From Aurantimonas sp. Leaf443 (lineage in GTDB: Bacteria; Pseudomonadota; Alphaproteobacteria; Rhizobiales; Rhizobiaceae): a stretch of DNA of 64,000 nucleotides. The notes beneath the pieces were generated by a model, which was given only the letters and a program-made list of their open reading frames with translations, did not search any database and had not been told where the DNA came from. Shown here piece by piece: positions 57,344 to 64,000 of the stretch (its first letter is position 1; every line of letters begins with the position of its first letter). The stretch lies in NCBI RefSeq assembly GCF_001425575.1, contig NZ_LMRD01000006.1, forward strand, positions 507,977 to 571,976. The letters run 5' to 3'. The position numbers were made by a program, and so were the translations under genes.

Positions 57344-58267
57344 TCAGCCCTCCCGTCGACGTCTGAGATTGAGGACGAAGATGAAGACGCTCGTCATCGC
57401 GATCGAGATGAGGAGGAGGAGGACCGAATAGGCCGAGGACCAGCCCATGTTGAAGCTCTCGAAGGCCTGCTTGTTGAGCTCCAGCGCCACGAGCCGCGTC
57501 TGCTGGCCGGGCCCGCCCTTGGTCATCGGGATGATGAGGTCGAGCGTCTTGAAACTGTCGATCGTGCGCAGGAGGATGCCGAGCATCAGGATGAACTTGC
57601 CGTGGTGCCAGATCACGAGGCTGAGGCGTCGGTGGAAGGGCACGCGGTCGATCTCGGCCGCTTCCAGCTCGGCTTTCGGCACGGAGCCGAGGGCCGCGAG
57701 CGTCATCAGCGTCATGAAGGGCGTCCACATCCAGCAGTCCACGGCCAGCACCGCCCAGAAGGCGATGTTCGGATTGCCGAGGAAGTCGATCGGCCCGGTG
57801 TCGAACAGGCCGTGCGACATGGCGTTGAGAACGCCGAAGGTCGGGTCGTAGATGAAGCGGAAGAAGGTGCCGGTGGCGACGGGCGTCAGCACCATCGGCG
57901 CGAAGAGGAGCGTCAGCGCGAGGCGCCGCCCGGGCATTTCCTTCGAGCCCCAGAAGAGAAAGCCGAGCGCGGCGCCGAGCACGGTCTGGATGCCGACGCC
58001 GAAGAGCACGAAGGTGAAGGTGCGCGACAGGTCGTACCAGATGGCGTTCTTGGAATTGAAGATCTGGACGAAGTTGCGCAGGCCGACGAAGTCCGGCGGC
58101 GTGCCGCCCGTCAGCGAGAAGTTGTAGAAGGAGAGGCCCAGCAGCCAGAGCGTCGGGATCGTGTTGAAGACGATGAAGAAGACGAGGACGGGCGCCAGAA
58201 GCGCCGGCACCAGCGATCGTCTCGTCTCGAAGAGGCGCATGCGCCTGCGCGGCGGGGCAACTGACAT
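57344..58267 (-). CDS. CUT1-type ABC importer permease (MalF-like)
   Basis: 307 residues with six helices: SLVPALLAPVLVFFIVFNTIPTLWLLGLSFYNF at the start, FTFVLFGVGIQTVLGAALGFLFW, and an EAA loop PKAELEAAEIDRVPFHRRLSLVIWHHGKFIL. ATG 58267 (MSVAPPRRR) is chosen, but its ribosome-binding site is poor, and the ATG nine residues further in (MRLFETRR) is possible. It is second in the operon behind the binding-protein gene. Confidence 0.88.
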   Translation of the reverse strand: MSVAPPRRRMRLFETRRSLVPALLAPVLVFFIVFNTIPTLWLLGLSFYNFSLTGGTPPDFVGLRNFVQIFNSKNAIWYDLSRTFTFVLFGVGIQTVLGAALGFLFWGSKEMPGRRLALTLLFAPMVLTPVATGTFFRFIYDPTFGVLNAMSHGLFDTGPIDFLGNPNIAFWAVLAVDCWMWTPFMTLMTLAALGSVPKAELEAAEIDRVPFHRRLSLVIWHHGKFILMLGILLRTIDSFKTLDLIIPMTKGGPGQQTRLVALELNKQAFESFNMGWSSAYSVLLLLISIAMTSVFIFVLNLRRRREG

Positions 58268-58372
58268 CGGGGCATGTCCAAAAGTTCGCAGGGCCGGGGC
58301 GTCGACGCCCCTCGGCGGCATGGGGCGTTCCGGCGCGGAGCGGCGCGCTCGTCTGCGCTGCAGGCCGGGTCC

Positions 58373-58387
58373 GGGCGCTTCGCGCCC
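58373..58387 (-). terminator. GC hairpin in the gap between binding protein and permease genes
   Basis: The 179-bp gap 58268-58446 has no gene. It holds GGGCGC-TTC-GCGCCC (58373-58387) in a very GC-rich stretch. Such a hairpin after the first gene would stabilise its mRNA and lower expression of the permeases, as is common for binding-protein-first operons. Confidence 0.4.
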
Positions 58388-58446
58388 GCTCCGATCGTGA
58401 AAGCCCGGAGCGGGCGCGTCGTCGCGTCAGGCGGCGAAGCCGCGCC

Positions 58447-59931
58447 TCAGAGCGAGGTCATCGCGCATTTGTCGGACGGCTCGGTCTTGGCCGTGCCGCT
58501 GTCGTAGAGGATCTGCTGCTGGGCGCAGGCGATGTAGTCGAGCACCGCCTGCGGATCGGTCGACTGGCCGGTGACGAAGGAGGAATAGCCCTCCTGCTGC
58601 ACGGCGAGCATCTCGGAATATTTCGGGTCGTGCCAGAAGTCGCGCGAGCGCCCGTCCTCCAGCATGAACTTGTAGGTGCGGTTCCAGGGATTGATGTCGT
58701 CGAAGTCGGGCCGCGAGAGGGTCGCCTTGTCGGCGGGATTGCCGCCGCGCTTGGCGAATTCGAGCGCCGTGTCCGGCTGGTACCACCAGTTCATGAAGTC
58801 GATGGCCACGCGCATCTTCGCCTCGTCGTTGAAGGCGTTGATGACCCAGGGCTGGCCTCCCATGGAATAGATGCGCTTGGCGCTCTCGCCGGTGCCGTGC
58901 TTGGGCGGCGGGACGACGAGGACCTTGCCCTGCAGTTCCGGCGTGATCATCGCCGGGCCGACGGCCGCCCACTGGATGGTGGAGAAGACCTTGCCCTGGG
59001 TGAAGACGTCGATGCCTTCGGCGATGCCGATATTGGTGGCGCCCGGCGGGCAGTATTTCAGCCAGTCCTTGTAGGCCTGCAGGGAAGCGGCGTTCTCGGG
59101 CGTGTTGAGGATGCCCTCGATCTGGCCGGTCTTCGGATCCCAGGTCTCGCCGCCGCGGCTCCACAGGAAGTTGTTGAAGGCGCAGGTCGCGAAGTCGTAG
59201 ACGCGGCTGTACTGCTGGGCGAAGCCCCAGCGCTGCTCGTCCGGCCGGGTGAAGAACTCGGCGACCTTCTCGAACTCGTCCATGGTCAGGGCTTCGAAAT
59301 CCTCGAAGCTCTTGGGCAGCGGCCTGCCGTACTTGGCGGTGAAGGCCTCGTTCTCCTTCGGGTCCTCCAGCCAGTCCTTGCGCACGAAGAGCGCCTCGAC
59401 GTCGCCCTCCTGCGGCAGGCCCCAGATGTCCTGGCTGCCGTCGGGATAGGTCATGTAGGTGTCGACGACGGTCTTGGAGTACCAGTCGACCTGCAGGCCC
59501 TTGTTGGCGGCGATGACGTCGTTCAGCTTCAGGATCCAGCCGGGCTGGGCGAGGGCGCCGAGCCACTGCGAATCCGAGATGATGATGTTGAACTCCTGGC
59601 TCTTGGTGACGAGCGAGGTCGCCGCCTTCTGGAAGAGGTCGGAGAAGGGCGCCTCCTGGAAGGCGAAGGAGACGTTGTAGCCGTATTTTTCCTTCACGAA
59701 ATCGGCGAAGAGCGGCGACATCTTCACGCCGAGCGAGGAGGGCACCCAGCCGGCGATGCCGAGGATGTTCATCTCGATCGACTGGCCCGTGAGCGGATGC
59801 GCTTCCTGCGCCGCGAGCCGATTGATGAACGGCGCGCTCAAAGCACTCGACAGGCCGAATGCTGCAGCGCCCTTCAGAATTGTGCGACGCGGCAAAATCA
59901 AGCCGTGCCCTGCAGTGGGGATATGCTTCAT
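58447..59931 (-). CDS. CUT1-type ABC importer, solute-binding protein with Tat-like signal
   Basis: 494 residues. The N-terminus LILPRRTILKGAAAFGLSSALSAPFINRLAAQ carries a twin-arginine motif (Arg15-Arg16) before a mild hydrophobic stretch, so export by Tat is likely. The mature protein is a family 1 binding protein: PSSLGVKMSPLFADFVKEKYGYNVSFAFQEAPFSDLFQKAATSL, GALAQPGWILKLNDVIAANKGL, WGLPQEGDVEALFVRKDWL, TIQWAAVGPAMITPEL. Its ATG 59931 follows GGAGGG; an upstream in-frame ATG (60066) lacks this. It is first gene of the operon and divergent from the SorC-DhaK fusion. The substrate is probably a polyol or short ketose. Confidence 0.85.
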   Translation of the reverse strand: MKHIPTAGHGLILPRRTILKGAAAFGLSSALSAPFINRLAAQEAHPLTGQSIEMNILGIAGWVPSSLGVKMSPLFADFVKEKYGYNVSFAFQEAPFSDLFQKAATSLVTKSQEFNIIISDSQWLGALAQPGWILKLNDVIAANKGLQVDWYSKTVVDTYMTYPDGSQDIWGLPQEGDVEALFVRKDWLEDPKENEAFTAKYGRPLPKSFEDFEALTMDEFEKVAEFFTRPDEQRWGFAQQYSRVYDFATCAFNNFLWSRGGETWDPKTGQIEGILNTPENAASLQAYKDWLKYCPPGATNIGIAEGIDVFTQGKVFSTIQWAAVGPAMITPELQGKVLVVPPPKHGTGESAKRIYSMGGQPWVINAFNDEAKMRVAIDFMNWWYQPDTALEFAKRGGNPADKATLSRPDFDDINPWNRTYKFMLEDGRSRDFWHDPKYSEMLAVQQEGYSSFVTGQSTDPQAVLDYIACAQQQILYDSGTAKTEPSDKCAMTSL

Positions 59932-60049
59932 ATGACCCTCCCGACGCGTTCGCGATCGATGGCGTTTCCAACCGACTTCTTGACGAAGTTCGTTCGCTCG
60001 CGAAACCCGCTCGATCCAGCGTTGAATTTGCTGTTTTTGCGAGCCGCGA

Positions 60050-60097
60050 ATATTGATTGGCGACATTATTCAAATCGGCTACAACAAAAGTCAATAT
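60050..60097. promoter_or_regulatory. Inverted repeat overlapping the importer promoter
   Basis: ATATTGA (60050-60056) and TCAATAT (60091-60097) are perfect inverted copies 34 bp apart in the AT-rich divergent gap. The right arm covers the -35 of the minus-strand promoter and the ATG of the fusion gene; the left arm lies near its +1. This is where a SorC-type regulator would act. Confidence 0.45.
60065..60094 (-). promoter_or_regulatory. Promoter of the minus-strand importer operon
   Basis: On the minus strand TTGACT (60094-60089) and AATAAT (60070-60065) are separated by 18 bp; each matches five of six consensus bases. The binding-protein ATG lies 134 bases downstream. The promoter overlaps the start region of the divergent regulator gene. 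Confidence 0.6.
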
Positions 60098-62264
60098 GGC
60101 TCGCAACAATCGTTCCCCGACCCGTCGCGGCAGCAGTGGCTCTTCCCCGGCCGGGGGCGGCGCGAGCGCTTCCGCCCGCCTCGCCGCGCCGGCGGCGGGG
60201 CGAGGCGCGGACGCGGCGCCGGCGTCGGAGCCCGATCGGACCAGCGACGCCATCCCCTTGCATTTCCGGGACGATCCGCTGCTCTGGGCCGGCTGGCTCT
60301 ATGCCGAGGACGGGCTGACGCAGAACGACATCGCGGCCGTCATGGGCGTCTCGCGCGCCACCGTGAACAACTATCTCTCCGAGGCGCGCAGCCGGGGAAT
60401 CGTCAGCCTGACGATGGAGCCGGCGCGGCTCGGCGAGTTCTCCATCGCGCAGGCGCTGAAGCGCCATTTCCGGCTCGACGAATGCATCGTCGTGCCGGCG
60501 GCCGAGCCCGCCCTGCCGCTGATCGAGCGGCTCGGCGTCGCCGGCGCGCGGGTGCTGCGCGGCCTCGTGAAGCCCGGCGACAGCGTCGGCGTCGCCTGGG
60601 GGCGGACCGTGATGGCGGTGGCGCGCGCCATGGCGCCGATCCGCGTGCGCGACGTCTCGGTGGTGCAGGTGACGGGCGGGCTGACGGCGACCTTCGACTT
60701 CTCGCCCGAACTCTGCGTCTCGCGGCTCGCGCAGGCCTTCGACGCCCGCTCCATCAACATCACCGCCCCCGCCATCGTCTCGACGCCCGCCGTGCGCGAC
60801 ATCCTGATGGGCGAGGGCATCGTCGCCGACCAGTTCGCCCTGGCGCGCGGGGTCGACAAGATCCTCTTCGGCATCTGCTCGACGCGGCCCGACAGCCTGA
60901 TCTACGAGAGCGCGCTCATCACGCCCGAGGACATGGGCCAGCCGATCGCCAGCCGCGCGACGGCGGTCGTCGCCGGGCGTCTGATCGACGACCGCGGACG
61001 CCCGGTGCGCGGCGCGCTCGACGAGCGCACGATCGGGCTGACGCTGGAGGACATCCTTCGCATCCGCACGCGCGTGGCCGTGGCGGGCGGCACGGACAAG
61101 GTGCCGGCCATCCTCTCGGTGCTGCGCGGGCGCTACGCCAACATTCTCATCACAGATGCCGTGACGGGGCATGGCATCCTGCAGGCCGAAGGCGTGCCGG
61201 AGGCGCTCGGCCAGCTGCGGGGAACCCGGAAGCTACAGGTGCAGGGAGGCACGTTCGTGAAGACCAAGAAGCTCATCAACGACCCGAAGACGATCATCGA
61301 GGAGATGCTGGAGGGCATCGTCAAGGCGCACCCGAACCACGTGCGCCAGCTGGAGGGCAGCCCGCGCTCGCTGGTGGCGGTCGACGGCCCGCGCGAGGGC
61401 AAGGTCGGCATCGTCATCGGCGGCGGCTCGGGCCACGAGCCGTCCTTCCTCGGCTTCGTCGGCCGGGGCATCGCGGATGGCTGCGCGGTCGGCAACGTCT
61501 TCGCCTCGCCGCCGCCGGACCCGATCCTCGAATGCACCAAGGCCGTGAACGGCGGCGCGGGCGTCGTCTATCTCTACGGGAACTATGCCGGCGACGTGAT
61601 GAATTTCGACATGGCGGCCGAGATGGCGGCGATGGAGGACATCGAGGTGCGCACGGTGGTGACCACCGACGACGTCGCCTCCGCCCCGCGCGACCAGCGC
61701 GACCGGCGCCGGGGCGTGGCCGGCAACTTCTTCATCTTCAAGATCGCGGGCGCCGCCGCCGACAGGATGCTGCCGATCGAGGAGGTGGAGCGGCTGGCGC
61801 GCAAGGCCAACGAGCGCACCTTCACCGTCGGCGTCGCGCTCTCGCCCTGCTCGCTGCCGCAGACGCTGCGGCACAATTTCGAGATCGGCGAGGGGGAGAT
61901 GGAGATCGGCATGGGCATCCATGGCGAGCCCGGCATCCTGCGCGAGCCGCTGAAGAGCGCCGACGAGGTGACGGACGCCATGCTCGACCGTATCTTCGAC
62001 GAATTGCAGACGGAGAAGGGCGGTCGGGTCGCCGTCCTCGTCAACTCGCTCGGCTCGACGCCCCTCATGGAACTCTATGTCGTGAACCGGCGCGTGCGCC
62101 AGCGCCTGGAGAAGCGCGGCATCGAGGTGCACGCGACCTGGGTGGGAGCCTATTGCACCTCGCTCGAGATGGCCGGCATGTCGGTGACGTTGATCCATCT
62201 CGACGACGAGCTGACGCCGCTGCTCGACCACCCTTGCGACTGCGCGATGTTCCGCGCCGGCTGA
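60096..62264 (+). CDS. dhaK: SorC-type regulator fused to dihydroxyacetone-kinase subunit DhaK
   Basis: 722 residues. After a disordered 55-residue N-terminus comes a helix-turn-helix (TQNDIAAVMGVSRATVNNYLSEARSRG, 75-101) and a SorC effector domain (about 115-375). From residue 388 a complete DhaK domain follows (VKTKKLINDPKTIIEEMLEG). It keeps His447 (GGGSGHEP), Asp500 (NYAGDVMNF) and the substrate-linking His609 (GMGIHGEPG). DhaK binds a short ketose (dihydroxyacetone or erythrulose) covalently and is phosphorylated with help of DhaL. So one chain combines DNA binding, effector binding and kinase subunit. ATG 60096 is chosen; a TTG at 60057 is less likely. Similar fusions are annotated in other proteobacteria. 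Confidence 0.88.
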   Translation: MARNNRSPTRRGSSGSSPAGGGASASARLAAPAAGRGADAAPASEPDRTSDAIPLHFRDDPLLWAGWLYAEDGLTQNDIAAVMGVSRATVNNYLSEARSRGIVSLTMEPARLGEFSIAQALKRHFRLDECIVVPAAEPALPLIERLGVAGARVLRGLVKPGDSVGVAWGRTVMAVARAMAPIRVRDVSVVQVTGGLTATFDFSPELCVSRLAQAFDARSINITAPAIVSTPAVRDILMGEGIVADQFALARGVDKILFGICSTRPDSLIYESALITPEDMGQPIASRATAVVAGRLIDDRGRPVRGALDERTIGLTLEDILRIRTRVAVAGGTDKVPAILSVLRGRYANILITDAVTGHGILQAEGVPEALGQLRGTRKLQVQGGTFVKTKKLINDPKTIIEEMLEGIVKAHPNHVRQLEGSPRSLVAVDGPREGKVGIVIGGGSGHEPSFLGFVGRGIADGCAVGNVFASPPPDPILECTKAVNGGAGVVYLYGNYAGDVMNFDMAAEMAAMEDIEVRTVVTTDDVASAPRDQRDRRRGVAGNFFIFKIAGAAADRMLPIEEVERLARKANERTFTVGVALSPCSLPQTLRHNFEIGEGEMEIGMGIHGEPGILREPLKSADEVTDAMLDRIFDELQTEKGGRVAVLVNSLGSTPLMELYVVNRRVRQRLEKRGIEVHATWVGAYCTSLEMAGMSVTLIHLDDELTPLLDHPCDCAMFRAG

Positions 62265-62370
62265 CGCGCCGGCCGGCCGCCGCCCGCGCGGGCGCGGCCG
62301 TCCTCATAGTCCGGAGGGGAGCGCGGTCGCTCCACCTCTCCACCCGTTCGAAGAGTTTGGGAGAACATTC

Positions 62371-63012
62371 TTGGCCGACATCACAGGCAGGGACCTCATC
62401 GCCATGTTCGATGCGATCGCGGCGATGATCGAGACGCAGAAGGGGCATCTGAGCGAACTCGACGGCGTCATCGGCGATGCCGATCATGGCGTCACGATGG
62501 GCATCGGCTTCTCGGCCGTCACCGAGGCGCTGTCCCAGCTGGACGCGTCGAGCGCGGAGCCGACGGCCGTCTTCAACGCGGCCGCCAAGTCCTTCCTCAA
62601 CGCCGTCGGCGCCTCGTCCGGTCCGCTCTACGCCACGGCCTTCATGCGCGCGGGCGCGGCGGCCAAGGGCAAGGCGAGCCTCGACCGGGACGCGATGGTG
62701 GACGTCGTCGCGGCGCTGTCGCGCGGCATCCAGGAGCGGGGCAAGGCGACGCGCGGCGAGAAGACGATGGTGGACGCCTGGCTACCGGGCGCCGAGGCGG
62801 CGGAAGCGGCGCGCGCGGCCGGCGAGCCGCTCGGCGCCTGCCTTGCGGCGGCGGCGGCGGCGGCGAAGGAAGGCGCGGACTCGACCAAGGCGATGCTCGC
62901 CTCCAAGGGCCGCGCCTCGCGCCTCGGCGAGCGGGCGCTCGGCCACATGGACCCCGGCGCCGCCTCCGCCGCGATGATCCTCCAGGTGATCGCCGAGGAG
63001 TTCAAGGACTGA
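62371..63012 (+). CDS. dhaL: Dihydroxyacetone-kinase-type subunit DhaL
   Basis: 213 residues, all-helical DhaL family. The Mg-ADP ligands lie in ELDGVIGDADHGVTMG (Asp31, Asp36, Asp38), followed by VGASSGPLYATAFMRAG and KTMVDAWLPGAEAAEAA, and the C-terminal ASRLGERALGHMDPGAASAAMIL. It supplies the nucleotide site for phosphoryl transfer to the ketose held by DhaK. No DhaM was seen, so ATP is probably the direct donor, as for erythrulose kinases. The start is TTG with GGGAGA 9 bases upstream; the 106-bp gap after the fusion gene has no clear terminator. Confidence 0.88.
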   Translation: MADITGRDLIAMFDAIAAMIETQKGHLSELDGVIGDADHGVTMGIGFSAVTEALSQLDASSAEPTAVFNAAAKSFLNAVGASSGPLYATAFMRAGAAAKGKASLDRDAMVDVVAALSRGIQERGKATRGEKTMVDAWLPGAEAAEAARAAGEPLGACLAAAAAAAKEGADSTKAMLASKGRASRLGERALGHMDPGAASAAMILQVIAEEFKD

Positions 63013-63207
63013 GGCGGGAAAGGCCCCGGCCGGCATTCGCGTCGGCCGGACGGCGGCTCCGGTCGAAAAGGGCGGGGGGCGGCATGGAAAAGTTTAGCGC
63101 CCTCGCAACGTTCCGACGCCGCACCCGACGGCCGAGGTGACGCAGCCACAGGTCCGTCGATGGCTGGACGAGCGAACCCGGCAACATAGTTGAGTTGCAG
63201 ACACGAC

Positions 63208-63246
63208 AAGGCACCCGGACGGTTCTCGATCGAACCCGGGTGCCTT
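63208..63246. terminator. Hairpin terminator after dhaL
   Basis: The perfect 11-bp stem AAGGCACCCGG / CCGGGTGCCTT (63208-63218 with 63236-63246) encloses GGTTC...GAACC that can extend the pairing. It lies between the convergent dhaL and DUF6481 genes and can serve both. The rest of the 286-bp gap (63013-63298) has no gene; a small RNA ending at this hairpin cannot be excluded. Confidence 0.6.
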
Positions 63247-63298
63247 CGTTCGTCATGTCCGGCCGAGCGCGGAGGCGTCGGCCGGAACCGTCAGGCGA

Positions 63299-63712
63299 TC
63301 AGGACTTGCCGCCGCCGCGCATGGCCGCTTCGAGGGCCGCCATCTGCTCCTTCATGAGCTTCGTGCGGTCCGACTTGCGGGCGTCGCGCTGGGCCTGGCG
63401 AGCGGCTTCCTTCTCGGCTTCCTCGGCGGCCTTGCGGGCGGCTTCGGCGGCGATCCGGGCCTCTTCTTCCTGCTTGCGGCGGACGATCTCCTCCGCCTTG
63501 CGCTGGGCCTCGGCCTTGGCACGCTCCTCGGCTTCGATCTTCTTCTGCGCTTCGCGAGCCTCGCGCGCCTCGGCCAGCGCGATCCGCTCGAGGCGGGCCT
63601 GCTCGGCTTCCGGGCTGTTCAGCCGTGCCTTGGCGCGCTCCAGAAGAGCGAGCTTGGCATCTTTCGCCGCGGAACGGCGTTCGACGAAATCGATATCCTT
63701 GGGCTTCAACAT
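63299..63712 (-). CDS. DUF6481 coiled-coil protein
   Basis: 137 residues. It begins MLKPKDIDFVERRSAAKDAKLALLERAK and continues as a charged Ala/Glu/Lys/Arg helix (EAREAREAQKKIEAEERAKAEAQRKAEE) to a short RSDRTKLMKEQMAALEAAMRGGGKS-type tail. The family is small, cytoplasmic and common in Hyphomicrobiales, of unknown role. ATG 63712 (GGTGAA upstream) matches the family start; a frame open to 63976 is rejected. An EcfG-like promoter lies 130 bases upstream, so stress induction is likely. Confidence 0.78.
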   Translation of the reverse strand: MLKPKDIDFVERRSAAKDAKLALLERAKARLNSPEAEQARLERIALAEAREAREAQKKIEAEERAKAEAQRKAEEIVRRKQEEEARIAAEAARKAAEEAEKEAARQAQRDARKSDRTKLMKEQMAALEAAMRGGGKS

Positions 63713-63841
63713 TTCACCAGTTATCGTCGGAGCGGCGCCGTGCGGAACCTGCACAGTTCGTTGTCTCGCCGGCTCATGTGTGGACTTGGGTTGGATAGGC
63801 TTCTTTGGCACGCGGCGCAACACATGCCCGGCCTCAGGGAT

Positions 63842-63867
63842 AACGCCGCTCTTCAGCCATGCGTTCC
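63842..63867 (-). promoter_or_regulatory. EcfG-type (general stress response) promoter
   Basis: On the minus strand GGAAC (63867-63863) and CGTT (63845-63842) are separated by 17 bp, matching the alphaproteobacterial EcfG consensus GGAAC-N16/17-CGTT. It points at the DUF6481 gene and gives a leader of about 120 nt. Confidence 0.6.
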
Positions 63868-63881
63868 GGCGGGGGCTGGCG

Positions 63882-64000
63882 TTACTTGGACAGACGCCGC
63901 CGGTTGGCGCGCACGCGCTTGGTGTAGGGCTTGAGGCCCGCCGAGAGGATGTCGTCCGCATGGTTGCCGCCGGCATGACGCCCCGTCACCGCAGCCAGCG
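63882..64000 (-). CDS. Unidentified gene, C-terminal 38 codons (partial)
   Basis: An open frame enters from the right edge on the minus strand and stops at TAA 63884-63882. It reads LAAVTGRHAGGNHADDIL then SAGLKPYTKRVRANRRRLSK. The very basic tail suggests nucleic-acid contact. The family was not recognised. It ends 15 bases before the EcfG-like promoter of the next gene, which suggests a real gene boundary. Confidence 0.45.
   Translation of the reverse strand, partial: LAAVTGRHAGGNHADDILSAGLKPYTKRVRANRRRLSK

Noticed and set aside
60057-60095. TTG start at 60057 for the SorC-DhaK fusion
   Set aside because: It would add 13 residues across the importer promoter; ATG 60096 is a better start codon, although the ribosome-binding site is weak for both.
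63299-63976. 225-residue version of the DUF6481 protein
   Set aside because: The family begins at MLKPKD (63712); the upstream part would run through the EcfG-like promoter and the neighbouring gene end.
1-64000. CRISPR arrays, transposases, prophage genes, rRNA and riboswitches
   Set aside because: No direct-repeat array, transposase or integrase motif, phage structural gene, rRNA segment or recognisable riboswitch was seen on either strand.

Overview
The window is 64 kb of very GC-rich bacterial chromosome, densely coding, with many 4-bp ATGA/GTGA gene overlaps and GTG or TTG starts. The gene content points to an alphaproteobacterium of the order Hyphomicrobiales (Rhizobiales). The evidence is a rhizobial-type chemotaxis operon ending in cheD-cheT, a Brucella/Rhizobium-type erythritol locus (eryD-A-B-C, DeoR-eryH-eryI), an EcfG-type stress promoter and rhizobial CTTCTCCCC hairpin repeats. 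An Aurantimonadaceae-like organism is my guess, not proven. No mobile element, prophage, CRISPR array or rRNA was seen. One tRNA-Phe gene is present.

Region 1 (1-6.9 kb) is one tightly overlapped chemotaxis operon: chemoreceptor tail with a WEEF tether, STAS protein, cheY1, cheA, cheW, cheR, cheB, cheY2, cheD, cheT. The two CheY proteins plus CheT suggest the rhizobial phosphate-sink style of signal termination.

Region 2 (7-29 kb), after tRNA-Phe, mixes envelope carbohydrate genes with nucleotide-signalling genes. It has two paralogous small polysaccharide deacetylases, a GNAT protein, four glycosyltransferases, two class III nucleotide cyclases, a cyclic-nucleotide-binding protein, a metallo-beta-lactamase-fold hydrolase and a LuxR regulator. 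It also has a peptide/nickel-type ABC importer whose fused double ATPase lies about 8 kb from its permease and binding-protein genes. The strangest gene here is a 900-residue ABC permease whose nucleotide-binding domain has lost every ATPase motif and carries about 300 extra residues.

Region 3 (29-36.3 kb) looks like a polyprenyl-phosphate pentose pathway related to mycobacterial decaprenyl-phospho-arabinose synthesis. It holds a HAD-UbiA fusion (DPPR-synthase-like), a DprE1-like FAD oxidase, a small ArnE/EmrE-like flippase candidate, an extended SDR, a class III aminotransferase and a polytopic GT-C-like protein. No DprE2 homologue was found. This set is the best candidate for an undescribed system, perhaps a lipid-linked amino-pentose.

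Region 4 (36.4-53 kb) is polyol catabolism. A DeoR regulator precedes tpiA2/eryH and rpiB/eryI. Facing it is a minus-strand operon (DUF2291 protein, sugar ABC ATPase, permease, binding protein, then a second FGGY kinase and a second GlpD-like dehydrogenase). Divergent from that operon are eryD, eryA, eryB and eryC. A 33-bp inverted repeat overlapping a good promoter precedes eryD. Together the genes can import erythritol and convert it to D-erythrose 4-phosphate.

Region 5 (53-64 kb) holds a second importer operon on the minus strand: binding protein, two permeases, an unknown 94-residue membrane protein, two ATPases with complementary motif losses, and a PfkB kinase. It is divergent from a SorC-regulator/DhaK fusion followed by dhaL. 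The window closes with a stress-type coiled-coil DUF6481 protein behind an EcfG-like promoter and the 3' end of an unidentified gene.
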